This document shows positions 1 through 9,493 of a stretch of 64,000 nucleotides of DNA, one piece after another. The DNA is from an uncultured Bacteroidales bacterium (GTDB lineage: Bacteria > Bacteroidota > Bacteroidia > Bacteroidales > Muribaculaceae): NCBI GenBank assembly GCA_900542185.1, contig UQMZ01000001.1, positions 1 through 64,000 on the forward strand, in the 5' to 3' direction. The notes under the pieces were generated by a model. That model was not told the origin of the DNA and made no database searches. It was given only the letters and a program-made list of their open reading frames with translations. Position 1 is the stretch's first letter. Each line of letters opens with the position of its first letter. The position numbers and the translations under genes are program-made.

Positions 1-4
1 GACG

Positions 5-12
5 CAAATTTA
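5..12 (-). promoter_or_regulatory. Possible -7 promoter element for a gene left of the window
   Basis: On the minus strand this reads TAAATTTG, a full match to the Bacteroidetes -7 consensus TAnnTTTG. It points out of the window, so it would drive a gene starting beyond position 1. If real, the next gene to the left has its own promoter rather than being a continuation of the helicase operon. No good -33 element was seen. Confidence 0.3.
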
Positions 13-88
13 ACACTTTTCCCTAAATCCATGCACCGGGATTTCGGCTTGTGCCCTAAAAAGGTTTATCGGACAACAATAATTTTTT

Positions 89-3000
89 TTACATTAAGTG
101 ATACTCTCTGTGTGTACTAACTCTCATAAAATGATGCTTATATTTAAACAATAACATGTTATAACTCGTAGTCCCTTCTTTTATGCAAGATGCGAAGGCT
201 GTAAAATCCTTATTTAAATTCTCATTATATCCCTCTTTAAGAAAACCTGCTTTTACAAGCATAACAAAGACACCACATACATAGCTAAATTCAGGGATAA
301 ATTTATTGACAAAAAAACGAGCCTCGGATAAGAAGTTACTATTAGTCCCAGCCAGTGTTTCGTTAATAATATCCATTGGCTTTCCCTGAATATATAATCG
401 AATAGCTTTAAATATCAAATTCATTCCATTTTTACTTATTTCATCATTTTTCTGTAGGCGCAGAATCTTTTTAATTTTCATGATAATGGAATTTGAAATA
501 ACTTTAGAAAATAATTCACTATTTTCTTCAAAAATGCTCTCAGTCACTTCTAATATTTTTTCCACAGACAGTTCAATAATCTTGTCGTATCCAAACCGGC
601 TTGCAAAACTATCTAGTTGCGAAAGTACAGTTATATCTACACCTGTTTTGGCAGATATTGTCTTAAGAGCAATATCTTCATTATTCACATTTTGGTTAGG
701 TAATTTCAACAAAAAATTCTCAATTCTATATTTGAAGTTGGTACTTTCTGTTCCTAGTTGTGCATTTTGAAATGCATAAAAAGTTTTTCGTAATTTCCCT
801 CTTGCGCTTTCAATATTAGACGAAAGTCGATGCATTAATGAATCGTATTTTGTTATATTTTCCTCGGCCTCATCTTCTAACATACTCTGAAATGGGTCTT
901 CTATATCCAGACAGTTATCCCCTTTGGAAAATACAGAACTAATTAAAGGGAAAATATTTGTTCCGTTTTCTTTGTCATAACTAAACACTTCAGAAGGAAT
1001 CACAATAGATACTCCATGAGATGAAAAACCAGCACGCCCTGCTCTTCCTATAGCATTCATAATTGAATGGGCGTCTATTTGTTTTAGCTCGTTCTCTTCA
1101 CTATCAAATCGTTCCAGCCCGGCAACAATAACAACATCAGTAGGCAGATTTATTCCTTGTGCTAATGTTGGCGTTGCTACAATAATATTTACACCATTTT
1201 CATCTTCAAAATATCTTTCAGAAAGGTATCGTTCTTCTGCCAATAAGTCAGAAGTATGAACAGTTGCTGAGTTACAGTCTGCTAATAAGGAGTATTTAAA
1301 TTCACCTAACTCTTCAGTTAGTTGAGATATTTGTTTTTTATATCTTCCCAACAAATATTTAAGATGATTTACACCTAAGTCTTTGTTAATATTTTTTTTA
1401 ATGGAATATGCCCAAGGCTGTGTAAGTGCAAATACCATTACTTTTTTCCCCAGCCTTGCGAACTTAACGGCTAATTGGGTAGCTACTGAATTTGCATTAG
1501 CAGTGAGCTTAAATGAGCCGCTACAGGAGAGTAATATTTTATGATCTAATATATTATTAATCGTATAACCTTTACCATCTTTATTCCATATGGTGCTCAG
1601 ACTAAATAAACACATTGGATCAATAAATAATTTATCTTTGACTTCTTTATTAGGTGCTTTACGTGGATTTTTCTTTCTCCATTCTTTTATATTGTGTCTC
1701 AAAATATTGAGATTCTCACTTTTATACAGAATACATCCCTGTAATTGACAAGTCGGTTTCCATCTATTGTTGAATAATTTACACTCATGTCCTGTCGCAT
1801 CTTTAATCCAATTTGCAACTAACGAGCCGTTATTCACCATTGCAGATATAAACATGTAGTCAGCTTCTGGTATAGCCGAAAAGAGTTCTATTACACATAG
1901 CATGGAGTCAATTGCGCGTTTATCGGTGCAATGACCACTTATCAAATGGAATTCATCAAAAATGACCAACCCAATATTATTCAAAAATTCTGGATCGATA
2001 TTTATTTTTGTTAAACATCTTTCCGGTGTCATTATAATGATCCGATTATCTTCATCATTGTCAAATGAGGTATATTCGCCATCAATATTTAAAACATCTG
2101 TGTTAAGAACATTCGATATCTTATTAATATTTCGTGTAAGTTGACTTTCCAATGCATGTGTAGGGACTAAATACAAGACATATTTCCCGGACAGAACGGT
2201 TGCTAATAATTTAAGTTCAGATAAAGTCGTTTTTCCTGCACCGGTTGGAAAAGTTATGACACTAGAGGTTCCAATATTAAGAATCCCCTGCTCAATTGCC
2301 TGAATATGATTATCCCATAAAAATGGTCTACGTTTTGTATACTCAAGAAGAGATAGACCCCACTCTTTTTCATCACATCCTTTCGGAGGCTCTATGGAAA
2401 GGGTAGCATGTGCAATAAGATTCTTTGCAGCTCGTTTTAAAAGGCTTGCAACTAGATTAATTCCCGAATAGGTATCTCTAATATTATATTCTTCAATGTT
2501 TATAGAAGATAATTCAATTACTCGATCAAAATAGGTTAAATCAACACAAGTTATCCCTCTAAGGTAGCTCCCTAAATATTTGACACCCTTTGTCAATTCT
2601 ACCCAAAGTAGGTTCTCAGAATAGGAATTGATATTATCATTATCATTATATATTAAACTTGTAGTAATGTTTTGTAGCGTATCATATTCGTTATTAAATA
2701 GTGCCTTAATTGATTTAACGAGATTTGATGTTACATCGGCTAATTGTCCACATTGTATTTTTTTTAGTAACTCGATAGTATCAGAAAAACTGTTAGCTAC
2801 AGCAAACATTAAAGCAGATATTAGTGCAGAAGGTACAGTGTTGGATGTTAACGTTGTACAATCATTCTCAATCATAGCCATCATCTCTCTACAGGTTGCC
2901 GCTACATAACAAATATTTTTTGCAACCTCTTCATCTTGCTCTACAACAAGTTTTAGCTCTAGAGTAAAGACAATCTTTTCAAGATTTGCATATTCTTCTG

Positions 3001-3163
3001 TTAAGTGTTCTTTCCAAAATGATAATTCTCCATCTGCCTCGCTGGCTTGATATCCAATAATACGCGAATATATCTGCGTTAAATCTTGGGGGAGAGACTC
3101 TATCTCGACATTAGCAATATTTGGTATTGCTTTTATATGGCTTTCCGTTACAGAGTTATACAT
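89..3163 (-). CDS. hamB: Hachiman-like HamB: superfamily 2 DNA helicase
   Basis: Predicted ATP-driven helicase of an anti-phage pair. Seen: 1024 residues; an N-terminal region of about 290 residues without recognised motifs; Walker A FPTGAGKT at 305-312; DEFH box FDEFH at 402-406; SAM motif near 440; and a Ski2-like second RecA lobe with LAQGINLPTD and a motif VI, IGRAGRAGFS. It is preceded, with an 8-bp overlap, by the small nuclease-like gene, which is the HamA-HamB order. In Hachiman the helicase partners the HamA nuclease and senses abnormal DNA (family knowledge). The AT-rich codon use matches the rest of the island. An AbpAB-type or other helicase-nuclease defence pair is possible; helicase assignment is firm, the system name less so. 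Confidence 0.65.
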   Translation of the reverse strand: MYNSVTESHIKAIPNIANVEIESLPQDLTQIYSRIIGYQASEADGELSFWKEHLTEEYANLEKIVFTLELKLVVEQDEEVAKNICYVAATCREMMAMIENDCTTLTSNTVPSALISALMFAVANSFSDTIELLKKIQCGQLADVTSNLVKSIKALFNNEYDTLQNITTSLIYNDNDNINSYSENLLWVELTKGVKYLGSYLRGITCVDLTYFDRVIELSSINIEEYNIRDTYSGINLVASLLKRAAKNLIAHATLSIEPPKGCDEKEWGLSLLEYTKRRPFLWDNHIQAIEQGILNIGTSSVITFPTGAGKTTLSELKLLATVLSGKYVLYLVPTHALESQLTRNINKISNVLNTDVLNIDGEYTSFDNDEDNRIIIMTPERCLTKINIDPEFLNNIGLVIFDEFHLISGHCTDKRAIDSMLCVIELFSAIPEADYMFISAMVNNGSLVANWIKDATGHECKLFNNRWKPTCQLQGCILYKSENLNILRHNIKEWRKKNPRKAPNKEVKDKLFIDPMCLFSLSTIWNKDGKGYTINNILDHKILLSCSGSFKLTANANSVATQLAVKFARLGKKVMVFALTQPWAYSIKKNINKDLGVNHLKYLLGRYKKQISQLTEELGEFKYSLLADCNSATVHTSDLLAEERYLSERYFEDENGVNIIVATPTLAQGINLPTDVVIVAGLERFDSEENELKQIDAHSIMNAIGRAGRAGFSSHGVSIVIPSEVFSYDKENGTNIFPLISSVFSKGDNCLDIEDPFQSMLEDEAEENITKYDSLMHRLSSNIESARGKLRKTFYAFQNAQLGTESTNFKYRIENFLLKLPNQNVNNEDIALKTISAKTGVDITVLSQLDSFASRFGYDKIIELSVEKILEVTESIFEENSELFSKVISNSIIMKIKKILRLQKNDEISKNGMNLIFKAIRLYIQGKPMDIINETLAGTNSNFLSEARFFVNKFIPEFSYVCGVFVMLVKAGFLKEGYNENLNKDFTAFASCIKEGTTSYNMLLFKYKHHFMRVSTHREYHLM

Positions 3164-3938
3164 TTTTTGCTCTTTGTTTTAAATGAGAGATAACATCGTT
3201 GCGAAATTGCAATATCCAGGACCTTAATTGAGGAATATGTATAGTGGATGCCGTCCTTTTATCAGGGTGGTCGCAGACCTGATCGTATCCTTTGAATAGG
3301 TTTAATCTTTTTTTGTCAGTGTTATATTTGTCACTTCTAGTTATTCCAATTCTATATATACGATGAGTCAAATCATATACATTATCTTCAATACTCAGTA
3401 AATGATCATCATCCATAATTCCCTTTAGTAATACTGACAGTTCATTAGATAATCCATGATCTTCTTTATGCTTTTCTAAATTTTCAATATCTGGAAAAAC
3501 CTCATCTCTTATACGATCTCTTTCATATTCAGTACATTTGTCCTCTGTTATTATTATTTTATCGAGTTCTCCTGTAGAAGTTAAAGTTACGGCTAAACCA
3601 TCAAAACCATGCATAGCAGGCTGCTTATGGGGTGCGTTCTGATAAAAAGCCTGATCTTTATATTGTATGCTTAAGGCTATCCATGATATCATTTGGAAAA
3701 GATACCCATCAATATGGTCGGAAGGCTTATTATTTAAAGTATCTATATGACTAAGTATTATTTCTTTTTTATCTTTAGGAAATTTGGGATTCAATGTCCT
3801 AATTACTCTTGAAATATGTTCAGCTCTTCCTAATATTATTTCTGAAACATAACGCACTAATTCGTCATAATTTCTGACGAAATATTCAAAATCTACATAA
3901 AGAGAGTCATATTGTTTTTGAGAGTGAATTAAAGGCAT
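3156..3938 (-). CDS. hamA: HamA-like (DUF1837-type) PD-(D/E)XK nuclease, partner of the helicase
   Basis: A 260-residue protein placed directly upstream of the helicase with overlapping ends, implying translational coupling. The core reads HGFDGLAV near 110-117 followed by a strand ending in TEDK at 131-134. That gives D113 and E132-x-K134, the spacing of a PD-(D/E)XK catalytic centre. Small nuclease plus large SF2 helicase is the Hachiman arrangement, in which HamA is the DNA-degrading effector. I infer the HamA identity from this motif, the size and the neighbour; overall similarity cannot be tested here. The stretch upstream to the Fic gene (about 100 bp) is AT-rich and may hold a promoter, so the pair could be transcribed separately. 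Confidence 0.5.
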   Translation of the reverse strand: MPLIHSQKQYDSLYVDFEYFVRNYDELVRYVSEIILGRAEHISRVIRTLNPKFPKDKKEIILSHIDTLNNKPSDHIDGYLFQMISWIALSIQYKDQAFYQNAPHKQPAMHGFDGLAVTLTSTGELDKIIITEDKCTEYERDRIRDEVFPDIENLEKHKEDHGLSNELSVLLKGIMDDDHLLSIEDNVYDLTHRIYRIGITRSDKYNTDKKRLNLFKGYDQVCDHPDKRTASTIHIPQLRSWILQFRNDVISHLKQRAKNV

Positions 3939-4041
3939 CTGCGTTAATATTTAGAATTTCTTAAAGATTAATTCTTGATGTTTTTTAATATTAGGCATTA
4001 TAAGTTATCTAAATATGTCAAAGAGATTTTAACGACTTGGC

Positions 4042-5094
4042 TCAGGTTATTTCCCACCAACCGTTGCGACGACCGTTGCGACGGATTAAGATTCCTTTCT
4101 CGACGAGGGTCGAAGTGATGCGCTTAACTGTTGATGCCGATTTCTTTATGGATTTGGCTATCTCGGTTTGGGTGATTTTGGGGTTATTCTCTATCGCTGT
4201 GAGTACTGCCAACTCCTCCAAAGTACAATTCAAAGTATCAATTTGAGACTTTGAATTAGGAATCGTGGTACTTTTAGGCATAGACATGGGCAGCGAAGCA
4301 CCTACAAGCATATCGCGATTGCGGAGTTCATTCTTCTCTCCAAGAGTTAGATTGCGTAGAAATCTTTCCACAAATTCGGTCGTTGGCGATATGTTTAACC
4401 CTTTGTATGACGCACGAACAAGAGCATTCCGGAAATACCAGGAATGAGCTTTGAACATATCATTGGTCGCCGGAATGCCCATTGAACGCAGATATTTTAT
4501 CAGGAATACAGCGGTAGTACGTGTATTCCCCTCTCTGAAAGGATGAATCTGCCAAAGGTCCGCAATAAACCGCGCCAAGTGATTGATAATTTCTGAAACA
4601 GGGCGGGATGAATAATCAAATTCCTTTTCACGAGCGAGGTCATATTCGACGGCTTCGCGGAGGTCAACAGACGGTTGGTAGCTTACCGAGGCATTACCGC
4701 CAAGACCCCATTCCTTTTTACTTAATTCGACATTTCGTAATTGTCCTGCAAATTTGAATATGCCCTCAAATATCCGCCGATGTATAGATGTAAGTCCAAC
4801 TAATGAAAATGCAAACGATGGTTCACTCAGAATCTTAGCGATATTAGCAGATGCTTTATCTCCTTCTTCATCAACTTCATCATGTCCTGATTTAGTCTCA
4901 TAATAAGCCTTGATGCGTTCTCTGGCTTCATCAATGGTAATATCGCCCTCGATATGCTGACGCGCAGTATCAAGCAGATAGGCTGATACCTTCAACCCAT
5001 CTACATCCTGAAGGCCAATAGCCGTCTGCCATGTATCAGCCTTCTCTTTCTGCCCTGGCTCACCGTGGACTATATATTCGTCAAATTCGCTCAT
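4042..5094 (-). CDS. Fic-domain protein with C-terminal winged helix
   Basis: Fic enzymes usually transfer AMP (or a related group) to hydroxyl side chains of target proteins. Seen: 350 residues; the Fic motif HPFREGNTR at 184-192, keeping catalytic His, the acidic residue, Gly-Asn and Arg of HPFx(D/E)GNxR; the preceding Fic-core segment RRIFEGIFKFAGQLR near 106-120; and a C-terminal helix-turn-helix region (about 285-350) that suits DNA binding or autoregulation. A segment near 43-66 (HIEGDITIDEARERIKAYYE) resembles the small VbhA-type antitoxin helices, but the canonical (S/T)xxxE(G/N) inhibitory motif is not clear. It lies 38 bp downstream of the SIR2 gene on the same strand, within the island. 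Toxin, defence effector or regulator all remain possible. Confidence 0.8.
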   Translation of the reverse strand: MSEFDEYIVHGEPGQKEKADTWQTAIGLQDVDGLKVSAYLLDTARQHIEGDITIDEARERIKAYYETKSGHDEVDEEGDKASANIAKILSEPSFAFSLVGLTSIHRRIFEGIFKFAGQLRNVELSKKEWGLGGNASVSYQPSVDLREAVEYDLAREKEFDYSSRPVSEIINHLARFIADLWQIHPFREGNTRTTAVFLIKYLRSMGIPATNDMFKAHSWYFRNALVRASYKGLNISPTTEFVERFLRNLTLGEKNELRNRDMLVGASLPMSMPKSTTIPNSKSQIDTLNCTLEELAVLTAIENNPKITQTEIAKSIKKSASTVKRITSTLVEKGILIRRNGRRNGWWEIT

Positions 5095-5132
5095 ATATTG
5101 GATTAATTATCAAGGCTTAATGGAGGACAAAA

Positions 5133-6458
5133 TTATATTTTGCTAAAATCGATTTGATCAGCATACGCTGCCAAAAGATAAACGTCATTGTATTTTTTCG
5201 CGGGAAAACCAAATTTATGTGTTTCGGTCCACTCTTTTGGACTTACGCCAAATATTTGGCTAAAAGATTGTAAATAATAGTCATTATGAATATCCGGTGC
5301 GACTATATAGATTGTCTTCCCATTTTGATTCTGCCTAAGAATGTCGTTAAAGTGATCATCAGCAGAATTGAAAGAGTAGCCGATTATAATTATTTTGGAA
5401 GCTTCCTTTATCCATTCAGTGGCTTGATGCCAGATCTCAATATAACGACTTGATAGAATCGGTTTAATTTTCAATGGAGGAACAAGGGCCGGGATTATAT
5501 GCTTTTGCCGTTCAGATGGTATATCTGATATTTTGGTATTGCTACGGATTTCTGTATTGAAAAAAGTTTTGATATCGATATTATCAAAGTCATCGATGTC
5601 ATTTAATTCACGACGGTCCATTCGGACATACTCATTTAAACCTCCGTGAAAATAGATAACATTATGTTGTCCCAACACCTTCTCAATAAAGGAGGTGTAA
5701 TTTAGCGTTATAGCTTTATATTCTTTTGGTACATTACAATAGAATGGAATGCTAGAGCCTGAATATTTGACATATACTTCTTTTTCAAGATAAACTAAAT
5801 ATGCCCACATCATCCATGAGATATAAATGTAGTTTTTGATCTCAGCAGGTTTATTGTTATAGAATCCTAGAAATTTTTCTACCAATAAATTTTCAATGTT
5901 TAGCATATCAGCCCCTAAAACTGATGCAATTTTATGATGTTCCTTATTTAGTGACAATCTGAGGGTCTGTTTTAGAACTTGCTTAAATGTCTCAGAAAGA
6001 GACATCTTGCTGATGTCGATGATGGAATCGTCCTCAAGATATTCTTCTGCTTGCTCGCCGAATACATCTTTAATCAAATCGGTTATTTCATCATCTAGTG
6101 CTGCTTTCTCTGCTACAGTAGCTAATTTGTCGAAAAGCTTAACAAGCAGCATTCCGTGTTTTCGCATTTTTTCGTCAGAATCACTGTCAGACAATGTGTT
6201 TAATACATTGTTTAATCGTTCTATAAGAGCACGTTGCTCATGAACTTCTCTAGTGGTGATACGTTCAATAGAACGGGAGATGAGAGTTGCAAATGTAAAA
6301 CGTAAATTAGGTAATATGCTGCGGAGCATTTCATCCAGTTCTTTACCATCGGTTTTGGCAAATGTGGCAATTTCTGCCATAAGAGTATTTGCTAAAGGGA
6401 AATCAATACCTTTAGTCCTATCTACTCCAGCACCAATAATTAATAATTTGTCATTCAT
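5133..6458 (-). CDS. SIR2-like domain protein, probable NAD-consuming or nuclease effector
   Basis: A 441-residue protein with SIR2-family landmarks in order: an N-terminal Rossmann glycine motif LLIIGAG (5-11); TLNYT at 251-255, the NYD-like position of defence SIR2 domains; YFHGG with His271, the catalytic-His position; and IIIIGYSFNSADDHF (356-370). In defence systems such domains deplete NAD+ to stop phage growth, or act with a HerA-type ATPase (family knowledge). It starts 17 bp after the end of the DptH reading frame, so it is most likely the last gene of the dpt operon. The pairing with the HerA/FtsK-like DptH is suggestive. The middle region (about 60-240) is helical, rich in charged residues, and unrecognised. 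Confidence 0.7.
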   Translation of the reverse strand: MNDKLLIIGAGVDRTKGIDFPLANTLMAEIATFAKTDGKELDEMLRSILPNLRFTFATLISRSIERITTREVHEQRALIERLNNVLNTLSDSDSDEKMRKHGMLLVKLFDKLATVAEKAALDDEITDLIKDVFGEQAEEYLEDDSIIDISKMSLSETFKQVLKQTLRLSLNKEHHKIASVLGADMLNIENLLVEKFLGFYNNKPAEIKNYIYISWMMWAYLVYLEKEVYVKYSGSSIPFYCNVPKEYKAITLNYTSFIEKVLGQHNVIYFHGGLNEYVRMDRRELNDIDDFDNIDIKTFFNTEIRSNTKISDIPSERQKHIIPALVPPLKIKPILSSRYIEIWHQATEWIKEASKIIIIGYSFNSADDHFNDILRQNQNGKTIYIVAPDIHNDYYLQSFSQIFGVSPKEWTETHKFGFPAKKYNDVYLLAAYADQIDFSKI

Positions 6459-6475
6459 AATGCTTATAGTGACTC

Positions 6476-9457
6476 TTATGCTTGTTCAGGATTTTCTGTC
6501 GGGTTTGTATTAAATCGTGCATCCTCCTTGATAAGTTGGAAATAGGGTAGGTCCTTTATTCCATATACCTGATGTCCTATCTTGCAAACACTCTCGAACT
6601 TCTGAGCTTTGCTAATAAAGTCCATATATTGATTTAGATGCGCATCAGTAGCTCCGAAGATAGTTGTAAGTTCGGGTCTGCTGATAGAATTCACATGATG
6701 AATTACCCAACTAAGCACAAATTGGGAATAATCCTCTTTCGAGGTTTTGAAATCACTAATATTTTGGGTCGATAAAATCATACCAACACCGAACATTCGT
6801 CCTTCACTAATGATGCTTCTGAATGAGTTAAAGTCTTTCTTTAGAAATTGATGAGCCTCATCGACCAATATCATAGCTCTCAATTCGCGTAATCCTGCTT
6901 CTTGTTTGCTACTTCCGAGTTGACGCATTTCGGCATAGAATAGATCAAGTATGAGTGACACTATGACCTTTTTGGTGTCATCGGGATATAACGTGAGATC
7001 TATAACTCGAACGCCATTTAGCCATTCAAATATTGAGACGCACTGATTGGCATCATCAGTAAATATGGTATAATCATTCAGTTTGTCGAATAGAGCATAA
7101 GCTTTATCGTTAGCATCATAAGTGTCGAAGTATTTCTTGATTACATCGTTCATTGTAGGGCATAGTTTGCCCCAAGTAGATGCATCCCGAGTTATACCGG
7201 CGTCTTCATAAGTCGATATTATGACTTGCTTGATATTACTTTGCTGTTTTAATCCGAGGCCATATGCCTTAGCAAAAGAATCCGCAATTTTATCTGCCGT
7301 TATCGCAGGCAGATTAAGTCCTTCAACCTCTTCATTAACGATGAGTTTGAGGGGATTGAACGGATAATTCGATCTGTAGCAGCTGCCTTCGACAGTATTA
7401 AGGAACTCTTTATCTTTATAGTCCCCTTTGTAGTCGAACACGAGTAATCCAACGGGATTGCCGCCAACATTATTCTCGCTCTCTTTAGCCAATTGAGCAA
7501 TTAAAGAACGTGCGAACTGTGTTTTACCTGTTCCCATCGTACCTATAATACCCATATTGGGGTGGGATACAGATTCTGTGTTATTCGGTTCGAATATAAC
7601 TTCTTGGGATTTGTTCTTTATATTGCCAACAACAACTCTCATAGGAATGTGTTGCTTGCTGTCACAAGCGTTTGATTCTTCCAATGAAACATTGTCCAAT
7701 GAGGATTCCCCCTCTGAATTTAATGAAGATTGTACAACGCTACCTTCTGAATGTAGTTTGGTTGATTCTGCATATACGATGTCGAGTCTTTGTTCGGAAG
7801 ATGATGTTGCCGTTACTGAAGGGTTATCATCGTCATCTTCTAAGTCTTCCACGACACTAAATTCTTGATTTCTTGAAGGTATAACAATTCCAGTTGGGGA
7901 ATTAATCACCTCCATTGTTTCATCGCTCACATCTATAGGCGAAGAAGCTAAAAACTTAAGTCCAGCGGCAGCTGTATTAGCTACGCAGTCTAGACATTCG
8001 CTTTGAGAAAAATGAATTTCACATACTGGAATACCTTCAACTAATTTAGTCGAGATAGAGTGAGATGCCGTTGAAAAGAATGATACAACTGCTGCAACTC
8101 CAAGTTCTTTGACTGGAAGTATTTCCTTATGTTTCCATTTCAAGTTCAACAATGCATATCGGCAGGCTTCGATCCGTTCGTAATCAGTTTCAGATAATAA
8201 ATCGTTGGCATACAATTTTTCGGCATTTGTTAATAGTTGAGATGCGAAAAATGTACGATGGATTTTGGTCTCAAAAGCATCCTCGTTGTTAAAGAGATGT
8301 TCCTTAAATTGTTTCCAAGTATGTGCTACTTGAGCACCTCCCTTATCTGCCTGAGATGTGGAATTCGAGACTTTTACCTCAATCGGATAAAAATATAGTA
8401 TGGGGGAAGACGTATCATTCGGATTCAAGCCTAACATAAGAAGGTCATCTGACATCGTTCCCTTAGCTCCTAAAGTTTTTTTAGAGAAAATTCCATCCAT
8501 TTTGAGACCGATTTCTCCAGTCACACGCAGTATTTCCTCTAACGAAACTGGAATCCAAATGATATCAGCATTGCGTTGTAGCAATTTCTGTATCACAACA
8601 CTGGTGGCTACAAGGCTCATCCGTTCTCGGATTTTCATTTCAGATTGATTGACAAGTCGTAATAGCCATCTACCATTCAAACAATTGAAGTAATTCTTCA
8701 TAGTCTTGTTGAAAGTAGGAAACATATCTTCTGAAAGTGCGAGACTTTCATAAGATTTTTTTAGTAGATTGTCATACAGATCAATGTGCTTTGTAACTGT
8801 GATGCTGTCGTATTTTGCGTTAATAGAGTATTGATCAGTATAATGCACGACATATACGTCCTGTTTATAGAAGAAGTTAATATCTACTTCCGGATTCAAG
8901 AATGTAACCCAGTTCGCATTCTCATATATGGAGGCTAATAATGCAGAATTGTTAAACTCGAATCTTTTGGTTACCGCAGTTGGAACAGTATAAGTGTTTG
9001 CTCCATCATTCTTCTCATTTCCGTACAAATTGTTGTATGATAGCGCCATGGGATGTATGAACCCATCAAGATTATTGACATCAACACCCTTTATTCCGAA
9101 GCCAATTTGGTATGCCCCATTCTTTTTAAGAGTGGATGGAGTAGAAATTAGTCCATATAGGGCCAGTTCCGTTCTGGCTTCATTTGAAGGAGGTGTTATA
9201 TATGATGAACCTGTATCCATCTGGTAAAAAGCAACATGACAATAGCCGATGGATGGGTTATTCTTCGACAATTCGTGTTTATAGAATGAAACTCTTGTGA
9301 ATAACTGGTGAATAACATCTTTCCCAGTATAGTTCCCTTTTGATTCAAGATTGATTTTGAGAGCCTTCAGTTGCCGTTCGACGTTGTCTGTTGAACCAAG
9401 CCTGTTTAATCTTTCAAAGAAAGTCTCTTTGCCAAGATCATGGACATATTCATGCAA
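6476..9457 (-). CDS. dptH: DptH C-terminal part: HerA/FtsK-like ATPase (restriction arm of DNA phosphorothioation systems)
   Basis: A 993-residue open frame that begins at a TTG only because an amber codon cuts the longer frame 36 bp upstream; the frames are identical, so this is the second half of one ancestral gene. Seen: Walker A GIIGTMGTGKT with GTMGTGKT at 639-646; a DFDYKGDYK-like FtsK/HerA segment just after (LLVFDYKGDYKD); Walker B ILVDEAHQF; and the sensor-like ILSTQNISDF. Before the ATPase a stretch reads DGIFS (321) and, 35 residues later, YPIEVKV (E360-x-K362), resembling a PD-(D/E)XK nuclease core. An acidic, serine-rich linker (about 530-600) separates the two. If no restart or readthrough occurs, this half is not made. 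Confidence 0.7.
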   Translation of the reverse strand: MHEYVHDLGKETFFERLNRLGSTDNVERQLKALKINLESKGNYTGKDVIHQLFTRVSFYKHELSKNNPSIGYCHVAFYQMDTGSSYITPPSNEARTELALYGLISTPSTLKKNGAYQIGFGIKGVDVNNLDGFIHPMALSYNNLYGNEKNDGANTYTVPTAVTKRFEFNNSALLASIYENANWVTFLNPEVDINFFYKQDVYVVHYTDQYSINAKYDSITVTKHIDLYDNLLKKSYESLALSEDMFPTFNKTMKNYFNCLNGRWLLRLVNQSEMKIRERMSLVATSVVIQKLLQRNADIIWIPVSLEEILRVTGEIGLKMDGIFSKKTLGAKGTMSDDLLMLGLNPNDTSSPILYFYPIEVKVSNSTSQADKGGAQVAHTWKQFKEHLFNNEDAFETKIHRTFFASQLLTNAEKLYANDLLSETDYERIEACRYALLNLKWKHKEILPVKELGVAAVVSFFSTASHSISTKLVEGIPVCEIHFSQSECLDCVANTAAAGLKFLASSPIDVSDETMEVINSPTGIVIPSRNQEFSVVEDLEDDDDNPSVTATSSSEQRLDIVYAESTKLHSEGSVVQSSLNSEGESSLDNVSLEESNACDSKQHIPMRVVVGNIKNKSQEVIFEPNNTESVSHPNMGIIGTMGTGKTQFARSLIAQLAKESENNVGGNPVGLLVFDYKGDYKDKEFLNTVEGSCYRSNYPFNPLKLIVNEEVEGLNLPAITADKIADSFAKAYGLGLKQQSNIKQVIISTYEDAGITRDASTWGKLCPTMNDVIKKYFDTYDANDKAYALFDKLNDYTIFTDDANQCVSIFEWLNGVRVIDLTLYPDDTKKVIVSLILDLFYAEMRQLGSSKQEAGLRELRAMILVDEAHQFLKKDFNSFRSIISEGRMFGVGMILSTQNISDFKTSKEDYSQFVLSWVIHHVNSISRPELTTIFGATDAHLNQYMDFISKAQKFESVCKIGHQVYGIKDLPYFQLIKEDARFNTNPTENPEQA

Positions 9458-9490
9458 TTCAATTCTCTGAACCCCGCTTGAGATTTGAGC

Positions 9491-9493
9491 CTA
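9491..9493 (-). other. In-frame amber codon splitting dptH
   Basis: The minus strand reads ATC TAG GCT CAA ATC here. The upstream frame ends at this TAG; the next ATPase-bearing frame is in the same register, with its first permitted start (TTG, 9457-9455) exactly 36 bases on. Codons between (AQISSGVQRIE) are open and in frame. A single C-to-T change of a CAG glutamine codon would explain it. Together the two parts span about 1,770 codons, consistent with the usual large size of DptH. Confidence 0.9.

Noticed and set aside
3939..4041. A sigma-70 type promoter TTGACA-TATAAT before the HamA-like gene
   Set aside because: Both hexamer-like strings exist on the minus strand, but they are only 13 nt apart and no TAnnTTTG is present, so I did not call a promoter.
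9457..9493. Stop-codon recoding (pyrrolysine or TAG as glutamine) as the normal code
   Set aside because: The 857-residue fimbrial gene and the xre gene end at TAG, and no pyrrolysine genes are seen. A nonsense mutation is simpler.
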